Of a DNA stretch of 64,000 bases, positions 17,465 through 26,184 are shown piece by piece. The translations under genes were made by a program, and so were the position numbers. Origin of the DNA: Salipiger abyssi (GTDB lineage: Bacteria > Pseudomonadota > Alphaproteobacteria > Rhodobacterales > Rhodobacteraceae); contig NZ_CP015093.1 in the NCBI RefSeq assembly GCF_001975705.1, positions 3,542,501 through 3,606,500 on the forward strand, read 5' to 3'. Under the pieces are notes generated by a model. It searched no databases. It was not told the DNA's origin and worked only from the letters and a program-made list of their open reading frames with translations. How positions within the stretch are numbered: position 1 is the first letter of the stretch; the number at the start of each line of letters is the position of its first letter.

Positions 17465-18796
17465 ATGCCGGCACAAATCCAGCGGTCAACTGGTCTGACA
17501 ATGGGTGGTCTCCACCATCGCCGGTCGCCGTCGCTGCGCGGCATGGTCTGGATCCGGGGCGCGTGTCTCAGCCTTGTGGCGCTGCTCTGCGTCATCGCGA
17601 TCGAGGGGCATGTCTATGCCATTCCGCATTTCTATGCGCCGGTCGGTCAGGCGGTGTTTTCCATCCCGACCGTCGTCGCGGCGCTTCTGAGTTTTGGGGC
17701 GGTGCTGCTGCAACGCCCGCTCGGACTGCCGGGGCGTGCCGAAATGGCGATCTGGGCGATGGTGATCGTGGTCTGTATCGCCGCGCGCTACCTTCATCTG
17801 CGCGGGCTCACACTCGGTGCCGGCGAGATGGGGTTGAATACCGCTGTCGGTTTCGTCCTGCTCGCGCTGGCGCATCTGAGCTTCGGGCGGCTGCAAACCG
17901 CGTCCTTCGGTCTGGCGCTGCTGGCGCTGGCGCCGCCATTCGTGGCGCTGTTCGGGTATCTCAACGGCCATGAGGGCTTTTTCGGCGCGATGTCGTTGCC
18001 CACCAGCGCGATGCTGCTGGCGCTCGGTATGGCGGGCATGGCGCGGTTCGTGCGCCGCCCGCTGCTGCGCCCTCTGGTCAGCTCATCTCCGGTGGGCCGA
18101 GCAACCCGCATGACGGTGCTGCTCTGGGTCGGTTGGCTGATGGGCGAGGCGCTGATCATGAAGGCGGTGGCTTTGCCCTACCGCTCCGCAGCGCTGATGG
18201 TCCTGCTGATGGCGATGGCTGTCTGGGCGCTGGGGGTGATGCTGTATCTCGGGATGAAGGCCGAGGCGCGCAGCCAGCGTCGGCGCGAGGATGCGCGCGA
18301 TCTTGCAGCGGCGCTGCGACTAGACCCGCCAAGCGGGCTGCAATCGACGGCCATGGCCGCGATCTATATGCGCGCTTTCGGGCAGATCGGGCCGGTTGGG
18401 CTGATCATGCTCGGTATCGACCATTGCGACCGGCTGAACGAGCGCCATGGCGAGGACACGAGCGCGCGTATCCTCGATCTGCTGAGTGCACGGGTGGCTG
18501 GCACGCTCGGGCCGGGCGAGGTGCTGGTGCGCCGCGACGACGGCACGCTGCTGGCGCTGACCCATGGGCTCGACCAGGACGCGCTCGAGGCGCGGGCCGA
18601 GGCCTTGCGCAAGCTCGGCACAGGGCTCACCGGGCAGGGCGCTGAGCAGCTCCCGGCCTTTACCCTTTCCGCCGGCGCGGTGCGTGCCCGTCGCGGCGAT
18701 CTCTCGCTGTCGCCGGCGGCGGCCCGCGCCGAAGCCGCGCTGCGCGAAGCGGAGCGGGCGGGCTGCAATCGCGTGGTTCTGAAGGTCGCCGCCTGA
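17465..18796 (+). CDS. Multi-spanning membrane protein with degenerate GGDEF domain
   Basis: A 443-residue protein. About eight transmembrane helices (about 30-265) form a MASE-like sensory module; a short linker (MKAEARSQRRREDARDLAAAL) leads to a C-terminal domain with the GGDEF fold layout (GPVGLIMLGIDHCDRLNERHG matches the usual phosphate-region strand and helix). The catalytic signature is replaced by RRDDG at 356-360, so diguanylate cyclase activity is not expected; it may bind nucleotide or act as a regulatory partner. GGAGGGAG just before the ATG at 17465 favours this start over the ATG at 17420. A possible CtrA site lies upstream. Confidence 0.75.
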   Translation: MPAQIQRSTGLTMGGLHHRRSPSLRGMVWIRGACLSLVALLCVIAIEGHVYAIPHFYAPVGQAVFSIPTVVAALLSFGAVLLQRPLGLPGRAEMAIWAMVIVVCIAARYLHLRGLTLGAGEMGLNTAVGFVLLALAHLSFGRLQTASFGLALLALAPPFVALFGYLNGHEGFFGAMSLPTSAMLLALGMAGMARFVRRPLLRPLVSSSPVGRATRMTVLLWVGWLMGEALIMKAVALPYRSAALMVLLMAMAVWALGVMLYLGMKAEARSQRRREDARDLAAALRLDPPSGLQSTAMAAIYMRAFGQIGPVGLIMLGIDHCDRLNERHGEDTSARILDLLSARVAGTLGPGEVLVRRDDGTLLALTHGLDQDALEARAEALRKLGTGLTGQGAEQLPAFTLSAGAVRARRGDLSLSPAAARAEAALREAERAGCNRVVLKVAA

Positions 18797-18908
18797 GTGG
18801 CCCGCTGCAAGACGCGGCAGAGCGGTGCGCTTCAATCCCTGAGCGTCAGGTTGTCGGACCCGTTGGACGCATGCAGGGCCTTGATCGACCCTCTGCGCGG
18901 GCGGCGCC

Positions 18909-19985
18909 TCAGCCTCGGAAATGCTTGGAGAGTTTGAGCCCCTGGCCCTGATAGTTCGAGGCAATCCCAGCGCCATAGAGCTGCTCGGGGGCTTCATCCA
19001 TGCGCTCATAGACCAGCCGCCCGACGATCTGGCCATGTTCCAGTACGAAAGGCGCCTCGTGGCAGCGCACCTCCAGCACGCCGCGCGAGCCGGTGCCGCC
19101 GGCGCCCGCATGGCCGAAGCCTGGATCGAAGAACCCGGCGTAATGCACCCGGAATTCCCCCACCATGGCGAGATAGGGCGCCATCTCGGCGGCGTAAGCC
19201 GGCGGGATATGCACCGCCTCGCGGCTCACCAGAATATAGAACGCGTCCGGGTCGAGGATCAGCCGGCCCTTGTCGCTGTGCAGCGGATCCCAGAATTCCG
19301 CCGGGTCGTAATGTCCGATCTTGTCGAGGTCGATCAGCCCGGTATGCGGCTTGGCGCGCCAGCCGACCAGCATGCCCGCATCCGGTTTCAGATCGACCGA
19401 AAAGCCAAGGCCCTCGCCAATCACCGCCGGCCCCCCATTGACCAGCGTTTCCGCCTCGTGCAGCGCGCTCAGCTCGGCATCGCTCAGCACCGACTGGCCG
19501 CGGCGAAAGCGGATCTGGTTCAGCCGCATGCCGGTGCGCGCCAGTACCGAAAAGCTGCGCGGGCAGATCTCGGCATAGAGCGGCCCGTCATAGCCGCGTG
19601 GCACCCGGTCGAACTCGGTGCCGCCATCGGTGATGGTACGGGTCAGCAGGTCGAGCCGGCCGGTGGAGCTCTTGGCATTGGCGACCGCGGTCAGGTCATC
19701 GGGCAGGGCGAGCCGCTCCAGCAGCGGCACCACATAGACACAGCCCTTTTCCAGAACAGCCCCTTGGGTGAGATCGACGCGATGCATCTCGAACTCGTCG
19801 AGCCGGTCGGCGACGCGGCGCCCGGCGCCGGCGAGAAACGAGGCGCGTACTCGGATCGCCTCGGTGCCGAGCCGCAGGTCGAGGCTGGCGGGCTGGATCT
19901 GGCCGGGCGCGAGATCGGCGCCGGGCAGAATGGCCCCCGATGCGATCATCGCCGCGATTTGCTGGCTTGCGAGCACCCCTGTCAT
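18909..19985 (-). CDS. dcd: dCTP deaminase, long two-domain form
   Basis: A 358-residue enzyme of the dUTPase/dCTP deaminase superfamily, making dUTP from dCTP for thymidylate synthesis. It is nearly twice the length of E. coli Dcd and corresponds to the duplicated alphaproteobacterial form. Seen: IQPASLDLRLG near residue 31, ANAKSSTGRLDLLTR (the conserved S-R loop) around 110, and a second half with VGEFRVHYAGFFDPGFG and FVLEHGQIVGRLVYERM, echoing the Dcd core. AGAGGAG precedes the ATG at 19985. It is convergent with the GGDEF-like gene; the 112-base gap between them has no gene I can support. Confidence 0.9.
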   Translation of the reverse strand: MTGVLASQQIAAMIASGAILPGADLAPGQIQPASLDLRLGTEAIRVRASFLAGAGRRVADRLDEFEMHRVDLTQGAVLEKGCVYVVPLLERLALPDDLTAVANAKSSTGRLDLLTRTITDGGTEFDRVPRGYDGPLYAEICPRSFSVLARTGMRLNQIRFRRGQSVLSDAELSALHEAETLVNGGPAVIGEGLGFSVDLKPDAGMLVGWRAKPHTGLIDLDKIGHYDPAEFWDPLHSDKGRLILDPDAFYILVSREAVHIPPAYAAEMAPYLAMVGEFRVHYAGFFDPGFGHAGAGGTGSRGVLEVRCHEAPFVLEHGQIVGRLVYERMDEAPEQLYGAGIASNYQGQGLKLSKHFRG

Positions 19986-20116
19986 GCCTTGCTCCTCTGC
20001 TTCGGACGTCCTTAGCAAGCGCGTGCGCCGATGGGGAGGGGAAAAACGCCCGCCGCAGGTCGCCGCGCCGCATGCCGCGCGGGCATGCGTTTGCATTCAA
20101 CAGGTTAGGGGAAATT

Positions 20117-20193
20117 TGGTCGGGCTAGCAGGACTCGAACCTGCGACCTTCCGTCCCCCAGACGGACGCGCTACCAGGCTGCGCCATAGCCCG
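20117..20193 (-). tRNA. tRNA-Pro (GGG)
   Basis: A 77-base cloverleaf: acceptor CGGGCTA / TAGCCCG with discriminator A and encoded CCA, a D-arm with GCGCAGCCTGGTAGCGC, anticodon loop CTGGGGG giving GGG, and the T-arm GCAGGTTCGAGTCCTGC. Reads CCC and CCU codons. Confidence 0.97.
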
Positions 20194-20208
20194 ACTTGAT
20201 GGACCTGT

Positions 20209-20236
20209 GTCATACCGTTTTTACCGGCGGGGGCAA
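20209..20236 (-). promoter_or_regulatory. Probable promoter of tRNA-Pro
   Basis: On the minus strand, TTGCCC (-35) and TATGAC (-10) are separated by 16 bases, with the tRNA 5' end 15 bases downstream of the -10 box. Confidence 0.4.
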
Positions 20237-20270
20237 CCCCCATTTGCACGAAAATCGGGCGGCAGGCCGG

Positions 20271-21368
20271 TTAACGGCGCGGACGGCGCGCATGGTTCGC
20301 GACCAACTCGCGCAGCGCGGCCATGTGCGGTACCAGCGCGCGCGCCTGTTCCGGGCTGAACCGTTCGATCCGCGCCAGGTGGGTCAGAATGCCCGGCGGT
20401 GGCGGTGGCAAATCTTCGAGGCGCGGAAGGTCCGGGATAGTGGGGGGAGACGATGCGGATGTTGCCTCTTCGGCGGGGTCCTCCGCCATGGGCGGGGCTT
20501 CCGGTGCCGCGATGAGCTCGGGCTCCGGCTCGGCGATTGGCGCTTCGGGCTCGGTCGAGGCGGGCGATTCGTCTGCCACGATGTTTTCCGGCGCGGTGGC
20601 CGGTTCGGCCTCCGGCGCGTCGGCGCGCTCCTCCAGCGAGTGGCTGAGAAAATCGGGCAGATCGGCGCCGGCGTCTTCCAGCACCGGTTCCGCCGGGACG
20701 TCGGCGGTAAAGAGTTCGGCCTGGTCGCGCGCGTCCTCTTCGGTCTCTTGCGAGCCCTCATCGGCAAGGTCGTCTTGGGGCACCTGCGGAGCCGTTTCGG
20801 GCTCGGGCGGCTGAACCGCTGCGGGCGTCTCTTCCGGGGAGCCTTCCGGAACGGCCGCATCGTCCTCGGCGGGCAGGGGATCTGTCAGAGCCTCGACCGT
20901 GTCCGCGGGCGCGTCGCTGGCGAGGGTCTCCAGTTCCGAAGTGACCTCGCCCGACATCTCTACGGGCGCCGGCTCCGCAAGGGGCGGCGCGGCGGGTTCG
21001 ACCGGGGCGAAGGGCAGAACGGTGCCGGTTTCCGGCTCAGCCTCGGTATAGGGCGCGTCCTCGACCAGCTCGGCCATCTCCTCATCGTCTTCCAGCGGCA
21101 GCGGCGCCAGCATGGAGACGTGTTTCACGCCCTTCTCGCGCAGCACTTTCTGCACGCCCTTGATGGTCATGCCGTCGTCATGCAGCAGCTTCTTGATGCC
21201 GGAAAGCAGGGCGATATCGCCGGGCCGGTAATAGCGCCGCCCGCCGGCGCGCTTGACCGGTTTCACCTGGGTGAACTTGCTTTCCCAGAACCGCAGCACA
21301 TGGGCGGGCGTGTCCAGCAGCTCCGCCACCTCGCTGATGGTGCGGAAGGCATCGCGGGACTTGCTCAT
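20271..21368 (-). CDS. MerR-family transcriptional regulator with long acidic tail
   Basis: A 365-residue protein. Residues 1-75 are a MerR winged helix: [22 protein letters not shown], then [19 protein letters not shown]. This is followed by a short helical segment and a very long Glu/Pro/Ala-rich, presumably disordered region (about 90-330), then a basic helical end ([20 protein letters not shown]). No metal- or drug-binding cysteines are seen. It lies six bases after ihfA, the usual roseobacter arrangement, and is probably cotranscribed with fabH-ihfA. The tail holds the 31-bp element shared with the SPOR gene. Target genes are unknown. Confidence 0.85.
   Translation of the reverse strand: MSKSRDAFRTISEVAELLDTPAHVLRFWESKFTQVKPVKRAGGRRYYRPGDIALLSGIKKLLHDDGMTIKGVQKVLREKGVKHVSMLAPLPLEDDEEMAELVEDAPYTEAEPETGTVLPFAPVEPAAPPLAEPAPVEMSGEVTSELETLASDAPADTVEALTDPLPAEDDAAVPEGSPEETPAAVQPPEPETAPQVPQDDLADEGSQETEEDARDQAELFTADVPAEPVLEDAGADLPDFLSHSLEERADAPEAEPATAPENIVADESPASTEPEAPIAEPEPELIAAPEAPPMAEDPAEEATSASSPPTIPDLPRLEDLPPPPPGILTHLARIERFSPEQARALVPHMAALRELVANHARRPRR
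20735..20765 (-). repeat. 31-bp element shared with the SPOR gene (copy 2)
   Basis: Read on the minus strand it is base-for-base identical to 14155-14185 and encodes the same [10 protein letters not shown] in the disordered tail of the MerR regulator. Flanking bases do not match beyond the element. Confidence 0.95.
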
Positions 21369-21374
21369 GGTTTC

Positions 21375-21677
21375 TTATCCCTTGTTGCCCGCGGCAACGC
21401 GCTCTTTCATCAGATGCGAAGGCCGGAAGGTCAGCACGCGGCGCGGCTGGATCGGCACCTCTTCGCCGGTCTTGGGGTTGCGCCCCACGCGCGCCGCCTT
21501 GTCGCGCACCGAGAAGGTGCCGAACGACGAGATCTTGACCTGTTCGCCGCTCACCAGCGCGTCGGACATGTGCTGAAGCACCGCCTCGACCAGCTCCGCG
21601 CTTTCATTGCGCGACAGGCCGACTTCGCGGAACACCGCTTCGCTCAGATCCATACGCGTCAGAGTCTTTTCGCTCAT
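21375..21677 (-). CDS. ihfA: Integration host factor subunit alpha
   Basis: A 100-residue DNA-bending protein of the HU/IHF family, which forms a heterodimer with IHF-beta and shapes promoters, origins and recombination sites. Seen: [20 protein letters not shown], the [16 protein letters not shown] strands, and [20 protein letters not shown] carrying the intercalating proline. GGAGGG upstream fixes the ATG at 21677. It sits between fabH and the MerR gene on the minus strand. Confidence 0.96.
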   Translation of the reverse strand: MSEKTLTRMDLSEAVFREVGLSRNESAELVEAVLQHMSDALVSGEQVKISSFGTFSVRDKAARVGRNPKTGEEVPIQPRRVLTFRPSHLMKERVAAGNKG

Positions 21678-21785
21678 ACCCGTCCCTCCCGGTTTGCAGG
21701 CAGCATAGGCCCGGGGAATTTTCCGAGTCAATATCAAGCACTTGCGACAGCGTATTCAGAGCGTGAAAACACGCCTTTGCAGGGA

Positions 21786-22757
21786 TTACCAGCGCAGCAG
21801 TACCGAGCCCCAGGCCAGACCGCCGCCAATCGCCTCGGTCACGACGAGATCGCCGGGCTTGATATCGCCCTGCGCCTTGCCCACCGACAGTGCGAGGGGA
21901 ATCGACGCGGCGGAGGTGTTGCCGTGATCCTGAACCGTCACGACGACCCGGCTCATCGGCAGGCCGAGCTTTTTCGCTGTACCGGCGATGATGCGGATAT
22001 TGGCCTGATGCGGCACGATCCAGTCGATCTCGGACGGCTCGACCCCGGCCTTTTCCATCGCCGTCTCGGCGGTGGCGGCGAGCTTGGCGACCGCGTGGCG
22101 GAACACCTCCTTGCCCTCCATGCGCAGGTAGCCGATGGAGTTGGTGCTCACCCCGCCATCGACATAGAGCAGCTCACGGTAGCGCCCGTCGGAATGCAGA
22201 TCGACCGAGAGCACGCCACGATCATCCTTGCTGCCGTCACCCTCGCCGGCCTCCAGGATCAGCGCGCCGGCGCCGTCGCCGAAGAGCACGCAGGTGCCGC
22301 GATCGGTCCAGTCCATGATGCGCGAGAAGGTTTCGGCGCCGATCACCATGATGCGCTTGGCAGCACCCGAGACGATCAGCGCGTTGGCATTGGCCAGCGC
22401 AAAGACGAAACCGGCGCAGACCGCCTGCACGTCGAAGGCAAAGCCGGTTTCCATGCCCAGCCGCGCCTGCACCATGGTGGCGGCGGAGGGGAAGGTGAGA
22501 TCGGGGGTCGAGGTGGCGACGATCAGCGCGTCGAGATCCGACGGCTCCAGCCCTGCATCGGCCAGCGCGGCCTGCGCGGCGCGGGTGGCGAGATCGGAGG
22601 TCGTCTCGCCCTCGGCGGCGAAATGGCGGCGTTCGATGCCGGAGCGGGTGCGAATCCACTCGTCGGTCGTGTCCAGCGTTTTCTCGAACTCTGCGTTGGG
22701 GACGACGCGCTCGGGCAGATAATGCCCGACCCCTGCCACCTGCGCCCGTATGGTCAT
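21786..22757 (-). CDS. fabH: 3-oxoacyl-ACP synthase III (FabH)
   Basis: A 323-residue condensing enzyme that starts fatty acid synthesis from acetyl-CoA and malonyl-ACP. The catalytic triad is visible: C114 in QAVCAGF, H250 in PHQANIRI and N280 in DHGNTSAAS. The C-terminal IGGGLAWGSVLLRW is typical. Its ATG overlaps the plsX stop (ATGA). It is part of the minus-strand lipid operon yceD-rpmF-plsX-fabH followed by ihfA. Confidence 0.97.
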   Translation of the reverse strand: MTIRAQVAGVGHYLPERVVPNAEFEKTLDTTDEWIRTRSGIERRHFAAEGETTSDLATRAAQAALADAGLEPSDLDALIVATSTPDLTFPSAATMVQARLGMETGFAFDVQAVCAGFVFALANANALIVSGAAKRIMVIGAETFSRIMDWTDRGTCVLFGDGAGALILEAGEGDGSKDDRGVLSVDLHSDGRYRELLYVDGGVSTNSIGYLRMEGKEVFRHAVAKLAATAETAMEKAGVEPSEIDWIVPHQANIRIIAGTAKKLGLPMSRVVVTVQDHGNTSAASIPLALSVGKAQGDIKPGDLVVTEAIGGGLAWGSVLLRW

Positions 22758-23872
22758 GGATCCGTTCCGTCTTTTTTCTGCTCGTCGCCGTCATCCGCGG
22801 CGGTGTCTTCCGCCGTGCTTGCGGCAGAGGCGATGCGGGCGGCGAGTCTGTCGCCAAATCCCGATTGCGCCAGATCGTAGGCCAGTTCGACGGCGGCGGC
22901 TACACCTGTCGCATCCGCCGCGCCGTGGGATTTCACCACCGTGCCATTGAGGCCTAGGAACACGCCGCCATTCTTGCGACGCGGGTCGATGCGGGCCTGA
23001 AGCCGCTTGAGCGAGGTCAGCGCCAGCAGCGCCGCGACGCGGGAGAGCGGCGAATAGGCAAAGGCCTCGCGCAGGAACTGGCCGATCAGCGAGGCGGTGC
23101 CTTCGCCGGTCTTGAGCGCGATATTGCCGGTGAAGCCGTCGGTCACGATGACATCGCAGCGGTCGCCGGGGATGTCGCCGCCTTCGGCAAAGCCCACGAA
23201 TTCGAAATTGCCCTGTTCGGCCTGTGCGGCGATCAGGTCATGCGCCTGTTTCAGCTCGGCGCGGCCCTTGTGCTCTTCGGTGCCGACATTCAGCAGGCCG
23301 ATGCGCGGGCGGTCGAGTGCCAGCCCGTTGCGGGCATAGGAGGCGCCCATCAGCGCGTATTTCAGCAGATCCTGCGCGTCGGCGCGGATATCGGCGCCCA
23401 CGTCCAGCATGACATTGAAGCCCTGCGGGTTCTTCGACGGCCAGAGCACGGCGATGGCGGGGCGGTTGACGCCCGGCAGCTTGCGCAGCCGCACCATCGA
23501 CAGCAGCATCAGCGCGCCGGTATTGCCGCAGGAGACCGCCACGGTCGCCTCGCCATTGCGCACCGAATCGAGCGTGGACCACATCGAGGTGTCCTGGCCG
23601 TTGCGCATGACGTGGCTGGGCTTGTCCTCCATCGAGACAACGCCCTGCGCGTCGCGAATTTCGCAACGTCCCGCAAGGCGGCGCTTCTTCTGGACGAGAG
23701 GGTCGAGCTGCGCGGCGGGGCCGTGCAGCAGGAATTGCGCGCTGCGGTTGCGGCGCGCAAAGATATCAAGACCGGCAACAATCGTTGCCGGCCCGCGATC
23801 GCCGCCCATGGCGTCGATGGAAAGGACCAGAGGCCCGTTTGCCGGCCGGTTATCCTGTGCGGAGGAACTCAT
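22754..23872 (-). CDS. plsX: Phosphate acyltransferase PlsX
   Basis: A 372-residue enzyme that converts acyl-ACP to acyl-phosphate for phospholipid synthesis. Seen: LSIDAMGGDRGP near residue 17, VAVSCGNTGALM, IAVLWPSKNP, and TDGFTGNIALKTGEG, all PlsX hallmarks. An acidic tail follows residue 345. It lies 24 bases after rpmF and overlaps fabH by four bases. Confidence 0.97.
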   Translation of the reverse strand: MSSSAQDNRPANGPLVLSIDAMGGDRGPATIVAGLDIFARRNRSAQFLLHGPAAQLDPLVQKKRRLAGRCEIRDAQGVVSMEDKPSHVMRNGQDTSMWSTLDSVRNGEATVAVSCGNTGALMLLSMVRLRKLPGVNRPAIAVLWPSKNPQGFNVMLDVGADIRADAQDLLKYALMGASYARNGLALDRPRIGLLNVGTEEHKGRAELKQAHDLIAAQAEQGNFEFVGFAEGGDIPGDRCDVIVTDGFTGNIALKTGEGTASLIGQFLREAFAYSPLSRVAALLALTSLKRLQARIDPRRKNGGVFLGLNGTVVKSHGAADATGVAAAVELAYDLAQSGFGDRLAARIASAASTAEDTAADDGDEQKKDGTDP

Positions 23873-23896
23873 GCGGCGCCCGGGCCTTCAGGACAT

Positions 23897-24103
23897 TCAG
23901 GCTGCGTCTTCGTCCAGCTCGATCTCGTCGGCCATGGCGACGACTTCGCGCTCGCCGTAGTGACCGCAGGAGGGGCAGACGTGATGCGGGCGCTTGAGCT
24001 CGCCGCAATTGTCGCATTCGTTGGGGTTGCCGGCAACGAGAGCGTCATGCGCCCGGCGGTTGTTGCGGCGCGATTTGGATACTTTGTTCTGTTGGACGGC
24101 CAT
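23897..24103 (-). CDS. rpmF: 50S ribosomal protein L32
   Basis: A 68-residue ribosomal protein with the basic start [19 protein letters not shown] and two CxxC pairs (CDNC, CPSC) forming a zinc-ribbon-like finger. GAGG stands before the ATG. The yceD-rpmF-plsX-fabH order is conserved across many bacteria. Confidence 0.96.
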   Translation of the reverse strand: MAVQQNKVSKSRRNNRRAHDALVAGNPNECDNCGELKRPHHVCPSCGHYGEREVVAMADEIELDEDAA

Positions 24104-24132
24104 GTCTCAACCTCGATCTTTCGCGTGATGGG

Positions 24133-24148
24133 GGGCATTTCGATGCCC
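24133..24148 (-). other. Small hairpin in the rpmF leader
   Basis: A perfect 6-bp stem GGGCAT / ATGCCC with a 4-base loop lies 30 bases upstream of rpmF in the 174-base gap after yceD. No T-run follows on the transcribed strand, so a processing or stability element is likelier than a terminator. Confidence 0.4.
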
Positions 24149-24277
24149 GGTTCCGTTCGGGCGTGCCCGGCCTCATAGTCGCAAGCAGAGGGCCATGGCA
24201 ACCCGGAATCCCGATGAAGGCGCGAAAATAGGGGTTTATTGCAAAACCGCAAGCGCAATTTCGCCACGCAGGCAGGG

Positions 24278-24853
24278 CTAGGCACCGTTTTCACCATCGT
24301 CCGTGTCGCCGGCGAGCTTGTCGCGCAGGCCCGAGAGCGCGGCAAAGGGGTTGGGGCGTGCCTCCTCGGCCTCTGGCGCGGCCTCCTCGGCCAGGGCAGC
24401 GGCGGCCTCTGCCGCGCCCTCGCTATGGGGATAGAGCGGCAGCGCCAGCGTCAGCGCCTCTTGCAGCACCGCGCCCAGGTCGATCACGTCGGGCAGCGGA
24501 TCGGCGTCGTCCTCGGGCGTCTCGATCTCGGAGCCTTCGGCGGGCGTGGCGATCTGCTCGTCCGGGCGCCAGAGCCGCTCGACGGATTCGTCGATGCGGT
24601 TGGTCACCGGGTCGAGCGTGACCACGCAGGGCTGCGTCACCGTGGCGCCCAGCTCGGCCACAAGCCGCCAGGAGCCGCGCCCCTCGGGGCGAATCTCTCC
24701 GGCCAGCCGCAGCTTGCGCAGCGCCAGCAGCCCCAGCGAGTCGGCGAGCGCGGCGCGCTTATGCTCGTCGGGGCGGATGTCGAAGGCGGTCGGTGCGTTG
24801 TTGCGCAGTGCCGCCACCCGCAGTCTGTCGTCGCTCTTTCCGCTTCTGCTCAT
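24278..24853 (-). CDS. yceD: YceD-family (DUF177) protein, 23S rRNA accumulation factor
   Basis: A 191-residue cytoplasmic protein. The family mark C-V-V-T-L-x-P in VTQPCVVTLDPVTNRID (about 79-95) is present, with the acidic middle segment PEDDADPLPDVIDLGAVLQEALTL and an Ala/Glu-rich end with ARPNPFAALSGLRDKL, all usual for the family. YceD is linked to 23S rRNA processing or accumulation and is typically cotranscribed with rpmF, as here. The ATG at 24853 is chosen because MSRSGKSDDRLRVAAL begins there and AGGAAAGG precedes it. Divergent from bamE. Confidence 0.9.
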   Translation of the reverse strand: MSRSGKSDDRLRVAALRNNAPTAFDIRPDEHKRAALADSLGLLALRKLRLAGEIRPEGRGSWRLVAELGATVTQPCVVTLDPVTNRIDESVERLWRPDEQIATPAEGSEIETPEDDADPLPDVIDLGAVLQEALTLALPLYPHSEGAAEAAAALAEEAAPEAEEARPNPFAALSGLRDKLAGDTDDGENGA

Positions 24854-24948
24854 CGGCCCGCCTTTCCTTTGCTTGAACGGCTTGGCTTGGTTATGTAATC
24901 CGGGATAGAAACCCGCAAGGGCCAAGACAAGAGGGCAGGGCGCAGTCC

Positions 24949-25401
24949 ATGGCAATACCCGGAAGACACGTGATGGCGGCGATGCTGGCCGTGCTGGCGC
25001 TGACCGCCTGCACGGCACAGTACCGGAGCCACGGCTATGCCCCTTCCGAAGACGAGCTTCAGCAGATCGTGCCCGGGGTCGATACCCGCGGCACCGTCGA
25101 GGATGTGATCGGCGTGCCGACCACCTCGGGCGTTCTGAACGAGGGCGGCTTCTACTATATCGAGTCCGAGATGCGGCAGTTTGCCTGGAAAGCACCGGAA
25201 GTCGTCGACCGGCAGGTGCTGGCTATCACTTTCGACGAGGCAGGCGTGGTCGACAATATTTCGCGCTACGGCCTGGAAGACGGCAATGTCGTGCCGCTGT
25301 CGCGCCGCATCACCCGCACCACAGATGGCGAATTGAGCTTCATCCGCCGACTCTTCGGCAATATCGGCGGGCTGGCGCTCGGCGATTTCATGGAACAGTA
25401 G
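24949..25401 (+). CDS. bamE: Outer membrane protein assembly factor BamE (lipoprotein)
   Basis: A 150-residue outer membrane lipoprotein of the BAM complex. The lipobox LTACTA puts the lipidated cysteine at about residue 21. The SmpA/BamE fold follows: EDELQQIVPGVDTRGTVEDVIG, GVPTTSGVLNEGGFYYIES and VLAITFDEAGVVDNIS. An alternative start at 24973 would shorten the signal but keep the lipobox. The olsB gene follows after nine bases. Confidence 0.92.
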   Translation: MAIPGRHVMAAMLAVLALTACTAQYRSHGYAPSEDELQQIVPGVDTRGTVEDVIGVPTTSGVLNEGGFYYIESEMRQFAWKAPEVVDRQVLAITFDEAGVVDNISRYGLEDGNVVPLSRRITRTTDGELSFIRRLFGNIGGLALGDFMEQ

Positions 25402-25410
25402 GACCGGGAC

Positions 25411-26178
25411 ATGAGCCCCCGTCAGGACAATGGCGCCGCGGGGGAAGGGCCGGTTATCCTGTTGCGGCGCGGGCGTTATCGCGTCCGGCTGGCCGAGAGC
25501 GACGCCGATCTGGCCGCCGCGCAGGCACTGCGCGGGCGGGCGTTTTTCGGCGAAACCGGGCCCAGCGATGCCGATGGCTTCGATCCGCTCTGCCGGCATG
25601 TGCTGGTCGAGGACGATGCCGGCGGCGCGCCGCTCGCCTGTTTCCGCTATCTCTGGCTGGAGGATGGCGCGGCGATCACCGAGAGCTATGCGGCGCAGTA
25701 TTACGATCTGAGCCGGCTCGACGGGTTCGGCGGGCCGATGCTGGAGCTCGGGCGCTTCTGCATCCGTCCCGGCCCCAGCGATCCCGATATCCTGCGGCTG
25801 GCCTGGGGGGCGATCACCGGGCTGGTGGATTCGGGCGGGGCAAAGCTGCTTTTCGGCTGCGCGAGCTTTCAGGGCACCGATCCGGCGCGCTATGCTGCCG
25901 CCTTCGCCCATCTGCGCGCCCGTCACGCGGCGCCGGAGCGCTGGCGGGTGGGCGAAAAGGCGCGTGAGCGGGTGCGATTCCCCGAGGAAGGCGCGGATGC
26001 GCGCGCGGCGATGAAGCTGATTCCGCCGCTGCTGCGCACCTATCTGGGCATGGGCGGCTGGGTCAGCGACCACGCGGTGGTGGATCGCGCGATGAACACG
26101 CTGCATGTCTTCACCGGCGTCGAGGTCGCGGCGATTCCCCCCGCGCGGGTGCGGGCGCTGCGCGCAATCACCGACTGA
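25411..26178 (+). CDS. olsB: L-ornithine N-alpha-acyltransferase (OlsB family, GNAT fold)
   Basis: A 255-residue acyltransferase that transfers a 3-hydroxyacyl chain from ACP to ornithine, the first step of phosphate-free ornithine lipid synthesis. Family features: GRYRVRLAESDADLAAAQALR, CRHVLVEDD, ACFRYLWL, YAAQYYDLS and PMLELGRFCI, then LLFGCASFQGTDP. The partner O-acyltransferase olsA is not adjacent. The gene starts nine bases after bamE, so it is probably coexpressed with it. Confidence 0.82.
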   Translation: MSPRQDNGAAGEGPVILLRRGRYRVRLAESDADLAAAQALRGRAFFGETGPSDADGFDPLCRHVLVEDDAGGAPLACFRYLWLEDGAAITESYAAQYYDLSRLDGFGGPMLELGRFCIRPGPSDPDILRLAWGAITGLVDSGGAKLLFGCASFQGTDPARYAAAFAHLRARHAAPERWRVGEKARERVRFPEEGADARAAMKLIPPLLRTYLGMGGWVSDHAVVDRAMNTLHVFTGVEVAAIPPARVRALRAITD

Positions 26179-26184
26179 GCCGGA

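Noticed and set aside
18797..18908. Minus-strand tail-like sequence after dcd, looking like the end of a protein (NGSDNLTLRD)
   Set aside because: Too short and without a start or upstream homologous part to call a pseudogene.
20196..22880. Long plus-strand frame (894 codons) opposite the merR-ihfA-fabH genes
   Set aside because: Antisense shadow of three recognised genes; composition and lack of any motif argue against coding.
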